From Spirochaetales bacterium (lineage in GTDB: Bacteria > Spirochaetota > Spirochaetia > UBA9216), in assembly GCA_016839055.1 (NCBI GenBank), contig JAEKNX010000016.1, positions 20,588-84,587 of the forward strand: a stretch of 64,000 bases of DNA, in the 5' to 3' direction. Below the pieces are notes generated by a model that was not told where the DNA came from, ran no database searches, and was given only the letters and a program-made list of their open reading frames with translations. Below, in pieces: positions 9,274 through 18,198 of this stretch; the stretch's first letter is position 1, and every line of letters starts with the position of its first letter. Made by a program: the position numbers and the translations under genes.

Positions 9274-9715
9274 CCAGGGGGATGAAGTCGAAATGCCGGC
9301 TGAACTGTATTTTATCTTCAAGAATCCATTCTTCATCATTATGGAGAAAGGACATATAGAGGGTTCTCGAATTATCTCCTGCGGCTGTTTCTACTGAAAT
9401 AACGGCCCTCTTGTTCTGGATTTTTCCGACCGAGATCTTCCAGCCGGTTATTCTGCCCAGTGATTGCTTAAAATCAGCTGCCGAATCAGCATCCATCTCT
9501 TTTAGAGCATCTTCCAGGCCTGGCAGGCTGTAAAATCGCCCTTCGGTAACTGTCGTCATAATCTCATCAGCCCTCGAGGTTAGTTCTTTTTTATAGCCGG
9601 GATGGCTGCAGGATGATAATAAAGCAATTGCCAGAATTAAAAATAAGGAAAGGATTTTTGCCCCAATAAGAGAAGCGCTGCTTCTCTTATTGGAGGAATT
9701 AAAATTAGTTGTCAT
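9263..9715 (-). CDS. small predicted lipoprotein of unknown function
   Basis: 150 aa with an N-terminal hydrophobic stretch (ILSLFLILAIALLSSC) ending in a lipobox, so it is probably a lipoprotein anchored at Cys36. The mature part (residues 37-150) is soluble and has no motif I recognise; its C-terminal half (SFLHNDEEWILEDKIQF) reads like a small beta-rich DUF4878/NTF2-like fold, which is a guess. The n-region before the hydrophobic core is unusually long (about 20 residues) and is encoded by a perfect 14-bp inverted repeat. It overlaps the gene upstream on the same strand by 11 bp, so the two form an operon. Confidence 0.7.
   Translation of the reverse strand: MTTNFNSSNKRSSASLIGAKILSLFLILAIALLSSCSHPGYKKELTSRADEIMTTVTEGRFYSLPGLEDALKEMDADSAADFKQSLGRITGWKISVGKIQNKRAVISVETAAGDNSRTLYMSFLHNDEEWILEDKIQFSRHFDFIPLVNP
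9663..9693 (-). repeat. perfect 14-bp inverted repeat with 3-nt loop inside a lipoprotein gene
   Basis: CCAATAAGAGAAGC and its exact complement flank a 3-nt loop. The repeat covers codons 8-18 of the minus-strand lipoprotein gene at 9263-9715. It has no T-run after it. As RNA it would be a very stable hairpin about 20 nt after the start codon, and could reduce or time translation, or mark a processing site between the two co-transcribed lipoprotein genes. Confidence 0.7.
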
Positions 9716-10094
9716 ATTTTACAATGGTACCGCTTATTACTACATTACATGGGGCGTAAATAGTGCCGGTTATTGTGTTTAAGATGCTTTCTAAAATTCC
9801 AACTTCCTGTCTGATGCTTACGTTGATAGCTGCATCGCCTGAAAATTTCAGAATTTCTCTCTGAATTGCGTCAAAGACTACATCATCCATTGCGTCGGAT
9901 GTTATATTCAGAATGTTTACGCCGCCTGATATGCCAAAGAACTCATTGACCCATACCGAACGCTCGAACTGACCTACAACCTTAAAAGATTCAAGTTCTT
10001 TGGTTACTGAAAGGCCAGAAAAGCTTGCTGTTGTACATGATGTAATCACAAAAAGGACAAGCAGGATGACTGAAACGGTTTTTATGTTTTTCAT
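9705..10094 (-). CDS. small predicted lipoprotein of unknown function
   Basis: 129 aa beginning MKNIKTVSVILLVLFVITSCTTASFSG, a lipoprotein signal with Cys20. The mature part contains FGISGGVNILNITSDAMDDVVFDAIQREILKFSGDAAINVSI, which looks like the core of small bacterial lipoproteins of unknown role (TRL-like/YceK-like families); I do not assign a family firmly. AGGAGA lies 5 bp before the ATG. It is the first gene of a two-gene minus-strand operon with the lipoprotein at 9263. Its promoter must lie in the divergent region 10095-10289. Confidence 0.75.
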   Translation of the reverse strand: MKNIKTVSVILLVLFVITSCTTASFSGLSVTKELESFKVVGQFERSVWVNEFFGISGGVNILNITSDAMDDVVFDAIQREILKFSGDAAINVSIRQEVGILESILNTITGTIYAPCNVVISGTIVKYDN

Positions 10095-10289
10095 ATTCTC
10101 TCCTAATATTTATAAGATAATTACCATAGCCTATGTTTAATTTCAAGCATAATCTATCTTTAGGAGCACTCGATTCAGTTGATTTTGTTTATAGCATAAT
10201 AACGCCGCTCTGATAATCTTTTTTCAGTCGCGGCACAACATGATTTATGATATTCTGACATAAACCTAATTGAAAAAACAGGAGAATTT

Positions 10290-12194
10290 ATGCGGACAGT
10301 AATTAAAATGCTGAATGAGGCGGCACAGAAATGGGGCCGCTCACCCTATTTAAGTCAGAAGATAGACGGCAACTGGAAATCTCTGGGGTTTGATGAGGCC
10401 CGCGACGAGTCTTATCACTTTGCCTCATCACTAGTGAAAAGAGGATTTAGGAAAGAAGATACCATCGCGATTATTTCCGAAGGCCGCAACGGCTGGGTAA
10501 CAACAGAGTTTGGCCTCCTTATGGCGGGCTGCATCTCGGTTCCCCTTTCTATAAAGCTTCTGCCGGAGGAAATTCCTTTTCGTTTGAATCATAGTGAGGC
10601 CAAGGCGGTGATTGTTTCGGAGAACGTCTTCCCGAAGCTGGCCAATGTCTGGTCTGAAATCGAAGGCAGGCCTCTTGTTATCGTCTTGAGTGATGATGAG
10701 GTTCAAATGAGGAAGGCGGCTGTTGAAGCAGGATTTTCCTGGGGCGTCGATATTATCGCCTTCGAGGATATGGTTGCCGAAGGCCGGAAGGGGCTTGATG
10801 AAGTTCGCGGTGAGCTCGATAAGCGAATTGAGGCAATCGACGAGGATGACGTTGTAACCATCTCTTATACCTCAGGTACAACGGGAAACCCGAAAGGAAT
10901 AATGCTTACTCATAAGAATTATTACTCCAACAGCTTTGACGCTATAGCCACCGTCAGGCTGCCCGAGAAGGCGAATACGCTCATTGTTTTACCGCTGGAC
11001 CATAGTTTTGCTCATACAGTAGGACTATACACCAGCCTCATCAGCGGGTTCTCTATTAGTTTTGTTGATTCGGTTGGAGGCGGCATGAAGACGCTGCGCA
11101 ATATTCCGATCAACCTAGCTGAGCGCAGTCCGTATTTTCTGTTGACCGTACCAGCGCTCACTGGTAACTTCATGAAGAAAATCCAGGCCGGATTAAGGGC
11201 GAAGGGGAAGCTTCTTGACGGCATATTTACCCGAGGAGTTGCCGCCGGAATCAGATTTCACGGCGACGGCTACAACAGGCCTTCCCTCTGGACACGGCTG
11301 GGCGCCTGGTTTCCATATAAGCTGGCTTCCCTCCTGATTTTTCCGACTGTGAGAAAGATTTTCGGTAATAATTTTGGTTTTTGTGTCGGAGGCGGAGCCC
11401 TGCTGGAGATTAAGCAGCAGGAGTTTTTTAATGCTATCGGAGCTCCTATTTACCAGGGCTATGGGCTTACTGAGGCCGCGCCGATAATATGTTCGAACAC
11501 TCCGGATAAACATAAGTTCGGAACATCAGGGCTCATCATGCCGTCAATTGAATGTCGGATCATGAAGGACGACGGAACAGAGGCCACGCCTTTTGAAACG
11601 GGTGAGATAGTTATACGCGGCGACAATGTTATGAAGGGATACTTCAAGAATCCCGAAGATACAGCGAAGACCCTCAGAGACGGATGGCTGTGGACGGGAG
11701 ATCTTGGCTACAAGGATCCTGATGGTTTTCTCGGGGTAGTCGGCCGTGAGAAGGCTCTCCTTATTGCCGCCGACGGCGAGAAGTATTCCCCCGAAGAAAT
11801 CGAAGAAGCTGTTATTAACAATGCGGAACTAATAAACCAGGTGATGGTCTACAATGAGCAGCGGAAGACTACTACCGCTCTCGTAACAATTAACGCGGAA
11901 CTCCTGAAGTCCAGGGCAGGCTCCTCTACCGAAGATTTGCTTGCGGCGATTGAAGCTTCCTTCTTTAGTTTTCAGGCAGGCGCACACAATATTCCTTTGC
12001 AGTGGATTCCATCAACTTTCGCAATCATTGAAGAACCCTTTTCGGAGAATAATCAGCTAATCAATTCGACGATGAAGCTCGTCCGTCACAAGGTCAGGGA
12101 TTATTACGGTGACCGGATTGAGTTGATGTATGAAGATGATTCGGCGCACCGGCAGGCCAACCTCGAAGTTGTCGGCCGCCTGCTTAAGGCTTGA
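10290..12194 (+). CDS. AMP-forming long-chain acyl-CoA synthetase
   Basis: 634 aa enzyme of the ANL superfamily, which activates a carboxylic acid, probably a fatty acid, to an acyl-adenylate and then a CoA thioester. The P-loop-like motif YTSGTTGNPKGIMLTHKNYY is near residue 192; YQGYGLTEAAPIICSNT (about 390) and GWLWTGDLGYKDPDGFLGVVGR (about 467) are the other conserved blocks. Long insertions around residues 300-350 are typical of spirochaete and other bacterial FadD15-like enzymes. CAGGAG sits 6 bp before the ATG. The gene is monocistronic: a strong terminator follows at 12199. A paralogue lies at 40440. Confidence 0.88.
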   Translation: MRTVIKMLNEAAQKWGRSPYLSQKIDGNWKSLGFDEARDESYHFASSLVKRGFRKEDTIAIISEGRNGWVTTEFGLLMAGCISVPLSIKLLPEEIPFRLNHSEAKAVIVSENVFPKLANVWSEIEGRPLVIVLSDDEVQMRKAAVEAGFSWGVDIIAFEDMVAEGRKGLDEVRGELDKRIEAIDEDDVVTISYTSGTTGNPKGIMLTHKNYYSNSFDAIATVRLPEKANTLIVLPLDHSFAHTVGLYTSLISGFSISFVDSVGGGMKTLRNIPINLAERSPYFLLTVPALTGNFMKKIQAGLRAKGKLLDGIFTRGVAAGIRFHGDGYNRPSLWTRLGAWFPYKLASLLIFPTVRKIFGNNFGFCVGGGALLEIKQQEFFNAIGAPIYQGYGLTEAAPIICSNTPDKHKFGTSGLIMPSIECRIMKDDGTEATPFETGEIVIRGDNVMKGYFKNPEDTAKTLRDGWLWTGDLGYKDPDGFLGVVGREKALLIAADGEKYSPEEIEEAVINNAELINQVMVYNEQRKTTTALVTINAELLKSRAGSSTEDLLAAIEASFFSFQAGAHNIPLQWIPSTFAIIEEPFSENNQLINSTMKLVRHKVRDYYGDRIELMYEDDSAHRQANLEVVGRLLKA

Positions 12195-12198
12195 CAGT

Positions 12199-12231
12199 AA
12201 AAAACGCGCCCCTCTAAGGCGCGTTTTTTTT
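12199..12231 (+). terminator. rho-independent terminator of the acyl-CoA synthetase gene
   Basis: Stem CGCGCC/GGCGCG with loop CCTCTAA, an A-run before it and eight T residues after it. It lies 5 bp past the stop codon. The A-run makes it partly bidirectional. Confidence 0.95.
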
Positions 12232-12281
12232 CAGCTGTTTTTCAATAAAAAGGATATTGGCCTCTTTCTGCCGGGAAATGA

Positions 12282-12392
12282 GTGCTTTTTGTCGGTGGAA
12301 GAATAGCCGATGAGAATTATAATGATGATCCGGCCTTCATTGTCGATCTTCTGATTAAGGATGTTGAACCTGGAGTTGAAATGGTCATTTGA
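12282..12392 (+). pseudogene. short open frame, probably a gene remnant
   Basis: A 36-aa GTG-initiated frame in the 267-bp gap between two genes. The translated text (LFVGGRIADENYNDDPAFIV, then DLLIKDVEPGVEMVI) reads like the end of a real protein rather than random sequence, with codon use like the neighbours. There is no good ribosome site. It may be the last piece of a decayed gene or a real small protein; I cannot name a family. Confidence 0.25.
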
Positions 12393-12461
12393 AGTGAATT
12401 TTAAATGTTTGGGGAAACTGCGGTTACTGATATAACTGACTGAAATTGAGAGGGGCTTTGC

Positions 12462-13940
12462 TTGAATTATGATGTAATAATAATTGGCGCCGGAATTGTC
12501 GGCGGCGCAGTTGCAAGAGAATTATCTCGATATCGGCTTTCTGTCCTCTGTCTTGAGAAAGAAGAAGATGTCTGCTGCGGAGTCTCGAAGGGGAATACCG
12601 GTATTGTACACAGCCCGGCCCTTGTCCCATTTGGAACGAAGAAAGCCAGGTTGAGCCTTAAAGGCCGGCAGCAATTCGACAAACTGAGCCGTGAGCTTGG
12701 TTTTGAGTATCAGAAGACGGGAGCTCTTGTACTTGCCTATAGTGAGCATGATCTCGATGTTCTTACATCTTATATCGCAAATGCTGAAAACTCTTACAGG
12801 CAGGCAGGTATTCTCCCGCCTGATTACAGGATTTTCAAAGGCGCTGAACTCTTTGAGCAGGAACCGGACTTAAACCCGGAGGTGACCTCCGCACTGTTGG
12901 TCCCCGATACCGGACGGATAATTCCTTATGAATACGGAATTGCCTTAATTGAAAATGCGGTTTCAAACGGGCTTCATCTTAAGCTGGGGCAGAGGGTGCA
13001 CAGTGCCCGTAGGGAAGGAGAGCTTTGGCGGGTAGAAACGGACAGTGAATTTTTCTCCGGCCGATTCGTTATAAATGCAGCCGGACATGGAAGCAATGAG
13101 CTTGGCCTTGCCGCCGGATTTCCGGATACTCCAATTAAGAGGGTGAAAGGACAGTATCTGATTTTTGATAGAGATGCTGATGTTGAAGTAAATCACATCC
13201 TTTTCCAGGTTCCTTCCAAGGCCGATAAGCATAAGGGGAAGGGTATTCTCGTTACTAAAACCGTTTACGGAAACCTGATGATAGGTCCGGACGCTGTAGG
13301 CCAGGGAGAAGCGGAAGACACTTCGACGGATATCGAATCAACTATCGCTGTAATAAACGGTGCCCGGCTTAGTATTCCGGGGATAGATATAAGAAAGGCC
13401 ATTAAGAGCTTTGCCGGAGTGCGGCCAAGGCCCGAATGCGGTGATTTCATAATACAATCGGAGCGGGGTTTTGTTCATCTCTGCGGAATAGAATCACCTG
13501 GGCTGACCTCATCTCCTGCCATTGCGGAGGAAGTCGTAGCTAGGCTGGGGGCGGAAGGTCTATCTCTTCAGGTAAAGGACGGCTTCAGAGCTTGTCGAGA
13601 TGCCATTGTAGAGAGGGTTCTGTCTCTCGATAAGATCGAGCTGAAACGGCGGATAGAGCTCGCTGAAGATGATCCCGAGCGTCTGCTCTGCAGATGTGAG
13701 CAGGTTCCGCAGTCTAGGGTTGTTGAGGCAATCAGCAGAGGAATTCCGGTAACAACGATAGACGGAGTTAAACGCCGAACCCGGGCAGGGCAGGGGCGTT
13801 GTCAGGGAGCTTTCTGCACCAGCCGGGTGAGAAAACTGCTTGCCGGGAATACCGGGCTTCCAGAGGAAAGTATTACCCAGCGCGGGCGCGAGAGTTCCCC
13901 TCTGAGAATTGATTTGAAAGAATTGAGAAAACTCAGTTGA
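12462..13940 (+). CDS. FAD-dependent oxidoreductase, GlpA-like with C-terminal BFD-type [2Fe-2S] domain
   Basis: 492 aa. The N-terminus VIIIGAGIVGGAVARELSRY is the dinucleotide-binding fold of the DAO/GlpA family. A C-terminal BFD-like domain (about residues 407-460) has the cysteine pattern CRC...GRCQGAFC, which binds a [2Fe-2S] cluster. Such proteins oxidise glycerol 3-phosphate or 2-hydroxyacids (anaerobic GlpA, LhgO relatives) and pass electrons to partner flavoproteins. In spirochaetes and firmicutes this gene often sits with a GlpB/NADH-oxidase-like partner, not seen here. The start is read as TTG, with GAGGGG 6 bp upstream. The exact substrate is not certain. Confidence 0.82.
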   Translation: MNYDVIIIGAGIVGGAVARELSRYRLSVLCLEKEEDVCCGVSKGNTGIVHSPALVPFGTKKARLSLKGRQQFDKLSRELGFEYQKTGALVLAYSEHDLDVLTSYIANAENSYRQAGILPPDYRIFKGAELFEQEPDLNPEVTSALLVPDTGRIIPYEYGIALIENAVSNGLHLKLGQRVHSARREGELWRVETDSEFFSGRFVINAAGHGSNELGLAAGFPDTPIKRVKGQYLIFDRDADVEVNHILFQVPSKADKHKGKGILVTKTVYGNLMIGPDAVGQGEAEDTSTDIESTIAVINGARLSIPGIDIRKAIKSFAGVRPRPECGDFIIQSERGFVHLCGIESPGLTSSPAIAEEVVARLGAEGLSLQVKDGFRACRDAIVERVLSLDKIELKRRIELAEDDPERLLCRCEQVPQSRVVEAISRGIPVTTIDGVKRRTRAGQGRCQGAFCTSRVRKLLAGNTGLPEESITQRGRESSPLRIDLKELRKLS

Positions 13941-14126
13941 CAGGCTGCTGTCCCTCTTTGATGTGAATTTAAGTCCTTCCAGCATCTCAAATTTAGTACT
14001 ATTGATGGCTGTTATTTGCATGTCCGGATCTTTAATGAATTTCGTAAATATTGTAGAAATAACATATAGGAATTTAAAAAGATGCTAATAGTATTTATAT
14101 AAATTGAGTTAACATGGAGACAGATT

Positions 14127-15077
14127 ATGCAGGATGGATTATTAACATCAAAAATTCTGGTTTACGAGCGGGATAACCAGATAATGAACACACTTAAAAA
14201 TTTTTTAAAACAGAATAGTCTTCATGGACTAAGAACAAACAGGGAAGAGAACATTGTCTCTCTTTTGAAAGCAAATATCGATCTGGGCTGTGTCATCTTA
14301 TGTGAGATTGACGAGCACTATCTGGAGATAGGTAGAGCTATAAAAGAAGTTCGCAGCGAACTGCCAATATTTCTACGTGTTAAGAAAGAAAATATAGATG
14401 TCGAAATTGATCCCGCCTATGAAGCCTGTTTTGATGGAATTTATTGCGTGGAGGACATTGCTGTCCTTAAGGGGCTAATTGAAAAATTCCTGTTTAACAG
14501 GTTTTATCCGGCAGATATGGTTGCTGATATTATTGAGATGACCAAGACCGGGCTATACTCGTTTTTTGATGATTGTACTATTACATGTGATACTCCATAT
14601 CTGGTAAAGGATCGCATGATTTACGGAGAAATCTCTACTCTTATTTCCATTGAGAGCAATTGGTGCAGAGGATTCATGATGTTTGAAACTTCGGAAGCTG
14701 ATTTGAATTCATTGATAAACAAGAAAAAGAATTTTAATTCAAATTCAAATTATGATATTGTTGCCAGCGTATTAGGTGAGATTACTAATTTATCCTGGGG
14801 CGCTTTCAGGAATAAATTCATCAGAACGGCTGATAATGATGAGTCCAGCACTAAGGTTCAGGTTCCCATCTATGTTAATCATATGAAAAAATATATTTCA
14901 TTCGGCAGCAGTGATCCTCATTTATGTTTCAGATACCGGATTTCCGATGGAAGTCGAAGAAGTGTTGATTTGTATCACAAACTAATATTCAATCTGAAAT
15001 GGAATCCTGAGGAATATGAAAAGGAAAATGGAGAGTTGACAAAGCTGTTCGAACCAGGCGATATAGAATTGTTCTAA
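14127..15077 (+). CDS. CheX-like protein with degenerate receiver-like N-terminus
   Basis: 316 aa without a signal peptide. Residues 1-125 look like a receiver fold (ILVYERDNQIMNTLKNFL...) but the usual acidic pocket and phospho-acceptor are not clear: the strand-3 segment reads CVILCEIDEHYLEIG. Residues 130-300 match the CheC/CheX/FliY fold: the segment GEITNLSWGAFRNKF contains the E-x2-N pair used by CheX to remove phosphate from CheY. I infer a stand-alone CheY-phosphatase-like protein or a relative that acts on another receiver. GGAG precedes the ATG. The gene is flanked by unrelated genes and has its own AT-rich upstream region. Confidence 0.6.
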   Translation: MQDGLLTSKILVYERDNQIMNTLKNFLKQNSLHGLRTNREENIVSLLKANIDLGCVILCEIDEHYLEIGRAIKEVRSELPIFLRVKKENIDVEIDPAYEACFDGIYCVEDIAVLKGLIEKFLFNRFYPADMVADIIEMTKTGLYSFFDDCTITCDTPYLVKDRMIYGEISTLISIESNWCRGFMMFETSEADLNSLINKKKNFNSNSNYDIVASVLGEITNLSWGAFRNKFIRTADNDESSTKVQVPIYVNHMKKYISFGSSDPHLCFRYRISDGSRRSVDLYHKLIFNLKWNPEEYEKENGELTKLFEPGDIELF

Positions 15078-15219
15078 GATGAGAATAAAACAAAGTTATT
15101 ATTTCCTATTTGAAATTTTACGGTTTTCCTGATAAAACATGAGCAAGACTCGGCCGTTGGCCGGGGAAAGAGTGCTTTACAGTGACAGACTTCTTCAAAA
15201 CATGCTAAAATAATCCTTG

Positions 15220-15867
15220 ATGAACTACTGCACCCCCTTATTCAAAAGACTTGCCGAGGAAAAGCGGGAGCGGATACTCAATGTCGCTGCTGATGAGTTT
15301 GCTTCCCTGGGGTACCAGACCGCAAACATTAACATCATTGCCAAAAAATGTAATGTGAGTGTAGGTTCCCTTTACAAGTATTTTGAGACGAAGGAGAATC
15401 TCTTTCTTTCGGTCTGCTCTCTTGCCGTAGAAGCATTGAAGTCAGCTCTTGAGGAAGTTGAGCAGGAAGATTGCGGTTTTTTTGACAAGATCCGAATGCT
15501 TATCGCCATTGTGCAGAAGCATTCAAGAAAACATCCCGGTGTCATCCAGTTGTATAATGAGGTTACTACCCAGGGAAACAGGGAACTTGCCTCGAAACTA
15601 TCATATGAAATGGAGTCGATTTCTGCCCGGCATTATGCGAAGCTGATAAAAGCAGCAAAAGCAAGCGGTGAAATCTCGATTGATATCGATGCACATATGG
15701 CGGCCTTCTGTATCGATAATATGTTCATGTCGCTCCAGTTTTCATACGCTACCGAGTATTACCGCGAGAGAATGAGAATCTATGTTTCCGAAGATATCTT
15801 CGAAGATGATGAGCGCGTGATGGAAAAATCCTTGGAGTTTATCAGACGTGCACTAGAGCCCAGATGA
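15220..15867 (+). CDS. TetR-family transcriptional regulator
   Basis: 215 aa. The N-terminal helix-turn-helix ERILNVAADEFASLGYQTAN / INIIAKKCNVSVGSLYKYFETKENLF (about residues 15-65) is a standard TetR DNA-binding domain; the rest is an alpha-helical ligand domain. A TTG just before the ATG (15217) is an alternative start. There is no clear ribosome site. It lies directly upstream of the aminotransferase-aldolase-kinase operon, on the same strand, and that operon's promoter carries the palindrome GTGAGT-N4-ACTCAC just after the -10 box, so it is a natural candidate for the local repressor. The ligand is unknown. Confidence 0.88.
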   Translation: MNYCTPLFKRLAEEKRERILNVAADEFASLGYQTANINIIAKKCNVSVGSLYKYFETKENLFLSVCSLAVEALKSALEEVEQEDCGFFDKIRMLIAIVQKHSRKHPGVIQLYNEVTTQGNRELASKLSYEMESISARHYAKLIKAAKASGEISIDIDAHMAAFCIDNMFMSLQFSYATEYYRERMRIYVSEDIFEDDERVMEKSLEFIRRALEPR

Positions 15868-15998
15868 TTTCTGTAGGGGAATTGAAAACCTTAGTTTTTA
15901 GAGATCCCCAACTTTTTTCTGCTTGTTTAAGTAGCTAATTTCCTGTCCTTATCTGCGATCATTATTCACGAAAAAAAATCAGCAAAAAAAATATTAAC

Positions 15999-16049
15999 TT
16001 GACATATAGCCGGGAGATGATAAACTTAATTCGGTGAGTGACGACTCAC
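15999..16049 (+). promoter_or_regulatory. promoter with operator-like palindrome for the aminotransferase operon
   Basis: TTGACA (15999-16004), a 16-bp spacer and TAAACT (16021-16026) form a sigma-70-type promoter. The repeat GTGAGT-GACG-ACTCAC at 16034-16049 covers the expected start of transcription, a classic place for a repressor. TetR at 15220 is the nearest candidate. AAGGAG and the chosen ATG (16067) follow. Confidence 0.6.
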
Positions 16050-16066
16050 TTTTTAAGGAGATATCC

Positions 16067-17527
16067 ATGAGTTATTCAATTACAAACTATCCGGATGCCG
16101 CTGACGTGACAAGACAGCTTAAGAGCCTGGTCACGCAGCCGCTTCTTTCAATTCCTGAAGATCAGATGAATGATGTTTCAGAATATTTCGAAAAGAAATG
16201 TATGAAGTCAAAAACAATGATAGAATTGGCAAAACAGAAGATTCCCGGCGGTGTTCAGCATAACCTGGCATTCAACTATCCCTTTCCACTCGTGATTGAG
16301 AAGGCGGAAGGCGCCTATCTCTGGGATATAGACGGTAATAAATACATTGACTTCCTTCAGGCCGGGGGACCGACGGTTCTCGGCAGCAATCCGCCTGAAG
16401 TAAGGGAAAAGGTAATAAAACTGCTTAATGAAACTGGCCCCTGTACCGGTCTCTTTCATGAGTATGAATATAAGCTGGCGGATAAGATAACACAGCTTCT
16501 GCCGTCGGTGGATTTTTTCAGGATGCTGGGAAGCGGTACTGAGTCCTGTATGGCGGCCATCAGAGTAGCGCGTCTTGCGACAAAGAAAAAGAACATCGTT
16601 AAGATGGGTGGAGCCTACCATGGATGGAGCGATCAGCTTGCCTTCGGGATACGTCTTCCGGGAACAATGCACCTTGAGGCTAACGGTGTTCCCCGTCAAA
16701 TGTTCAAATATACCCAGGAGTTTTATCCGAATGATACGAAGAGTCTTGAGAAGGTATTGAAGCGGAACCAGCTGAGGGGTGGAACTGCCGCCGTCCTGAT
16801 TGAGCCGGTGGGTCCCGAGAGCGGCACCCGGCCTCTGGATAAGGATTTTAACAAGGAGGTCCGCCGTCTCTGCGATAAATATGGAGCGCTGCTTATCTTT
16901 GATGAGGTTGTAACCGCCTTCAGGATAGGGCTTGCCGGAGCACAGGGATACTTCGATGTGAGCCCCGACCTTACTGTTTTTGGAAAGGTTGTGGCAGGCG
17001 GCTACCCTTCGGCGGGGGGCCTGGGCGGACAGAAGAAGTACATGAAGTATCTATCCGCGGGGATTGAAAGCGGTATGAAAGTGAAAAAGGCACTCATCGG
17101 CGGTACTATGGCTGCTAATCCGCTGAGCTCTGCCGCAGGCTACTTTACGCTTTGTGAGATGGAAAAACAGGATGCCTGTGCGAAGGCCGGACGAGCGGGA
17201 GACCGGCTTACAAACGGTCTGAAAGCCATAATATCTAAATATAATCTTCCCTATGTTGCCTTCAATCAGGGCGCCATCTGCCATCTTGAGACGGGGGGAG
17301 CGATGCTCCTGGATATTAATTTGAAGAAGTTCTGGACGATAAAAGAGACTATCAGGCAGGCACATTTAAGGAAAGAAGCGATGGAGTTTTTCGGCGCGGC
17401 CTACACCGCAGAGGGCGTCATAACTCTAGCGGGAAGCCGGCTTTATACGAGTGCCGCAGATACCGATGAAATTGTAGATGATGCGATTGCGGCCTTCGAT
17501 AGGGTCTTTTCGAGAATCCGGATCTGA
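16067..17527 (+). CDS. PLP-dependent class III aminotransferase, glutamate-1-semialdehyde aminomutase-like
   Basis: 486 aa fold-type I PLP enzyme. The Schiff-base lysine is Lys307 in VFGKVVAGGYPSAGGLGG; the aspartate that holds the pyridine nitrogen is in LLIFDEVVTAFRIG; GSGTESCMAAIRVAR binds the phosphate. It resembles HemL, but the N-terminus has about 50 extra residues and the neighbours (aldolase, sugar kinase, MFS) are catabolic, so a transaminase acting on an amino-alcohol- or amino-sugar-like compound, or a decarboxylating/racemising relative, is more likely than heme synthesis. I chose ATG 16067, with AAGGAG 7 bp before it; the upstream GTG at 16034 lies in the operator. Confidence 0.8.
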   Translation: MSYSITNYPDAADVTRQLKSLVTQPLLSIPEDQMNDVSEYFEKKCMKSKTMIELAKQKIPGGVQHNLAFNYPFPLVIEKAEGAYLWDIDGNKYIDFLQAGGPTVLGSNPPEVREKVIKLLNETGPCTGLFHEYEYKLADKITQLLPSVDFFRMLGSGTESCMAAIRVARLATKKKNIVKMGGAYHGWSDQLAFGIRLPGTMHLEANGVPRQMFKYTQEFYPNDTKSLEKVLKRNQLRGGTAAVLIEPVGPESGTRPLDKDFNKEVRRLCDKYGALLIFDEVVTAFRIGLAGAQGYFDVSPDLTVFGKVVAGGYPSAGGLGGQKKYMKYLSAGIESGMKVKKALIGGTMAANPLSSAAGYFTLCEMEKQDACAKAGRAGDRLTNGLKAIISKYNLPYVAFNQGAICHLETGGAMLLDINLKKFWTIKETIRQAHLRKEAMEFFGAAYTAEGVITLAGSRLYTSAADTDEIVDDAIAAFDRVFSRIRI

Positions 17528-17541
17528 CGAGGAGCAAACTG

Positions 17542-18198
17542 ATGAATAAAGATGAAGCTAAAATCCTGGTAAGGGATGCTGGTCTCCGCCTGGTTGATGC
17601 CGGGCTCACGGCCGGAACCTGGGGGAATATAAGCCTCAGAATTGATAATAACTATATGGCAATTACGCCCAGCGGCGGGGAATATATTACAATGACTCCG
17701 GAGGATATTACGATTGTAAACATCCATGACGGATCCTATGAAGGCAGGAAGCCATCGAGTGAGAAAAGCCTTCATTCCGCGGTTTATCGAAACCGTAAGG
17801 AGATCAATGCCGTCGTTCATACTCACAGCACCAATGCCTCTGTCGTTGCGGCTGCAAGGAGGGAGGTCCCGCCGATCCTCGATGATCTCGTCCAGATAAT
17901 CGGGCCGACTGTCAGATGCGCCGACTACGCTCTTCCGAGTACGAAAAAGATTGTAAAAACTACAATGAAGGCACTCCGGGGCCGCAATGCCGCTCTTATG
18001 GCAAATCACGGCGCAATTTGTCTCGGCCGTGATATGGAAGAAGTGTTTACCTGCTGTGAGGTTCTGGAGAAAGCCTGCAAGGCATTTATTGAGGCGGAAT
18101 TTCTCGGCGGAGCCAAGGGGATAAATAAATTTGAGGCAGCTCTGATGCATCAAATTTATCTGAAAAAATATTCAAAAATCAGAATAGATAATGTCTGA
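17542..18198 (+). CDS. class II aldolase/adducin family protein
   Basis: 218 aa, the usual size of L-fuculose-1-phosphate or L-ribulose-5-phosphate epimerase relatives. Zinc ligands are expected from AVVHTHSTNASV and from LMANHGAICLG; GTWGNISLRID and TPSG form the phosphate-binding part, and GRKPSSEKSLHSAVY carries a conserved Glu/His region. Such enzymes cleave or epimerise phosphorylated ketoses with zinc. It starts 14 bp after the aminotransferase gene, behind GAGGAG, and overlaps the kinase gene by 8 bp. The order transaminase, aldolase, kinase suggests that the kinase product is the aldolase substrate. Confidence 0.85.
   Translation: MNKDEAKILVRDAGLRLVDAGLTAGTWGNISLRIDNNYMAITPSGGEYITMTPEDITIVNIHDGSYEGRKPSSEKSLHSAVYRNRKEINAVVHTHSTNASVVAAARREVPPILDDLVQIIGPTVRCADYALPSTKKIVKTTMKALRGRNAALMANHGAICLGRDMEEVFTCCEVLEKACKAFIEAEFLGGAKGINKFEAALMHQIYLKKYSKIRIDNV

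Noticed and set aside
15151..15163. CGGCC-N3-GGCCG repeat upstream of tetR as operator
   Set aside because: Arms are very GC-rich and short, unlike the palindrome at 16034, and there is no promoter around it.
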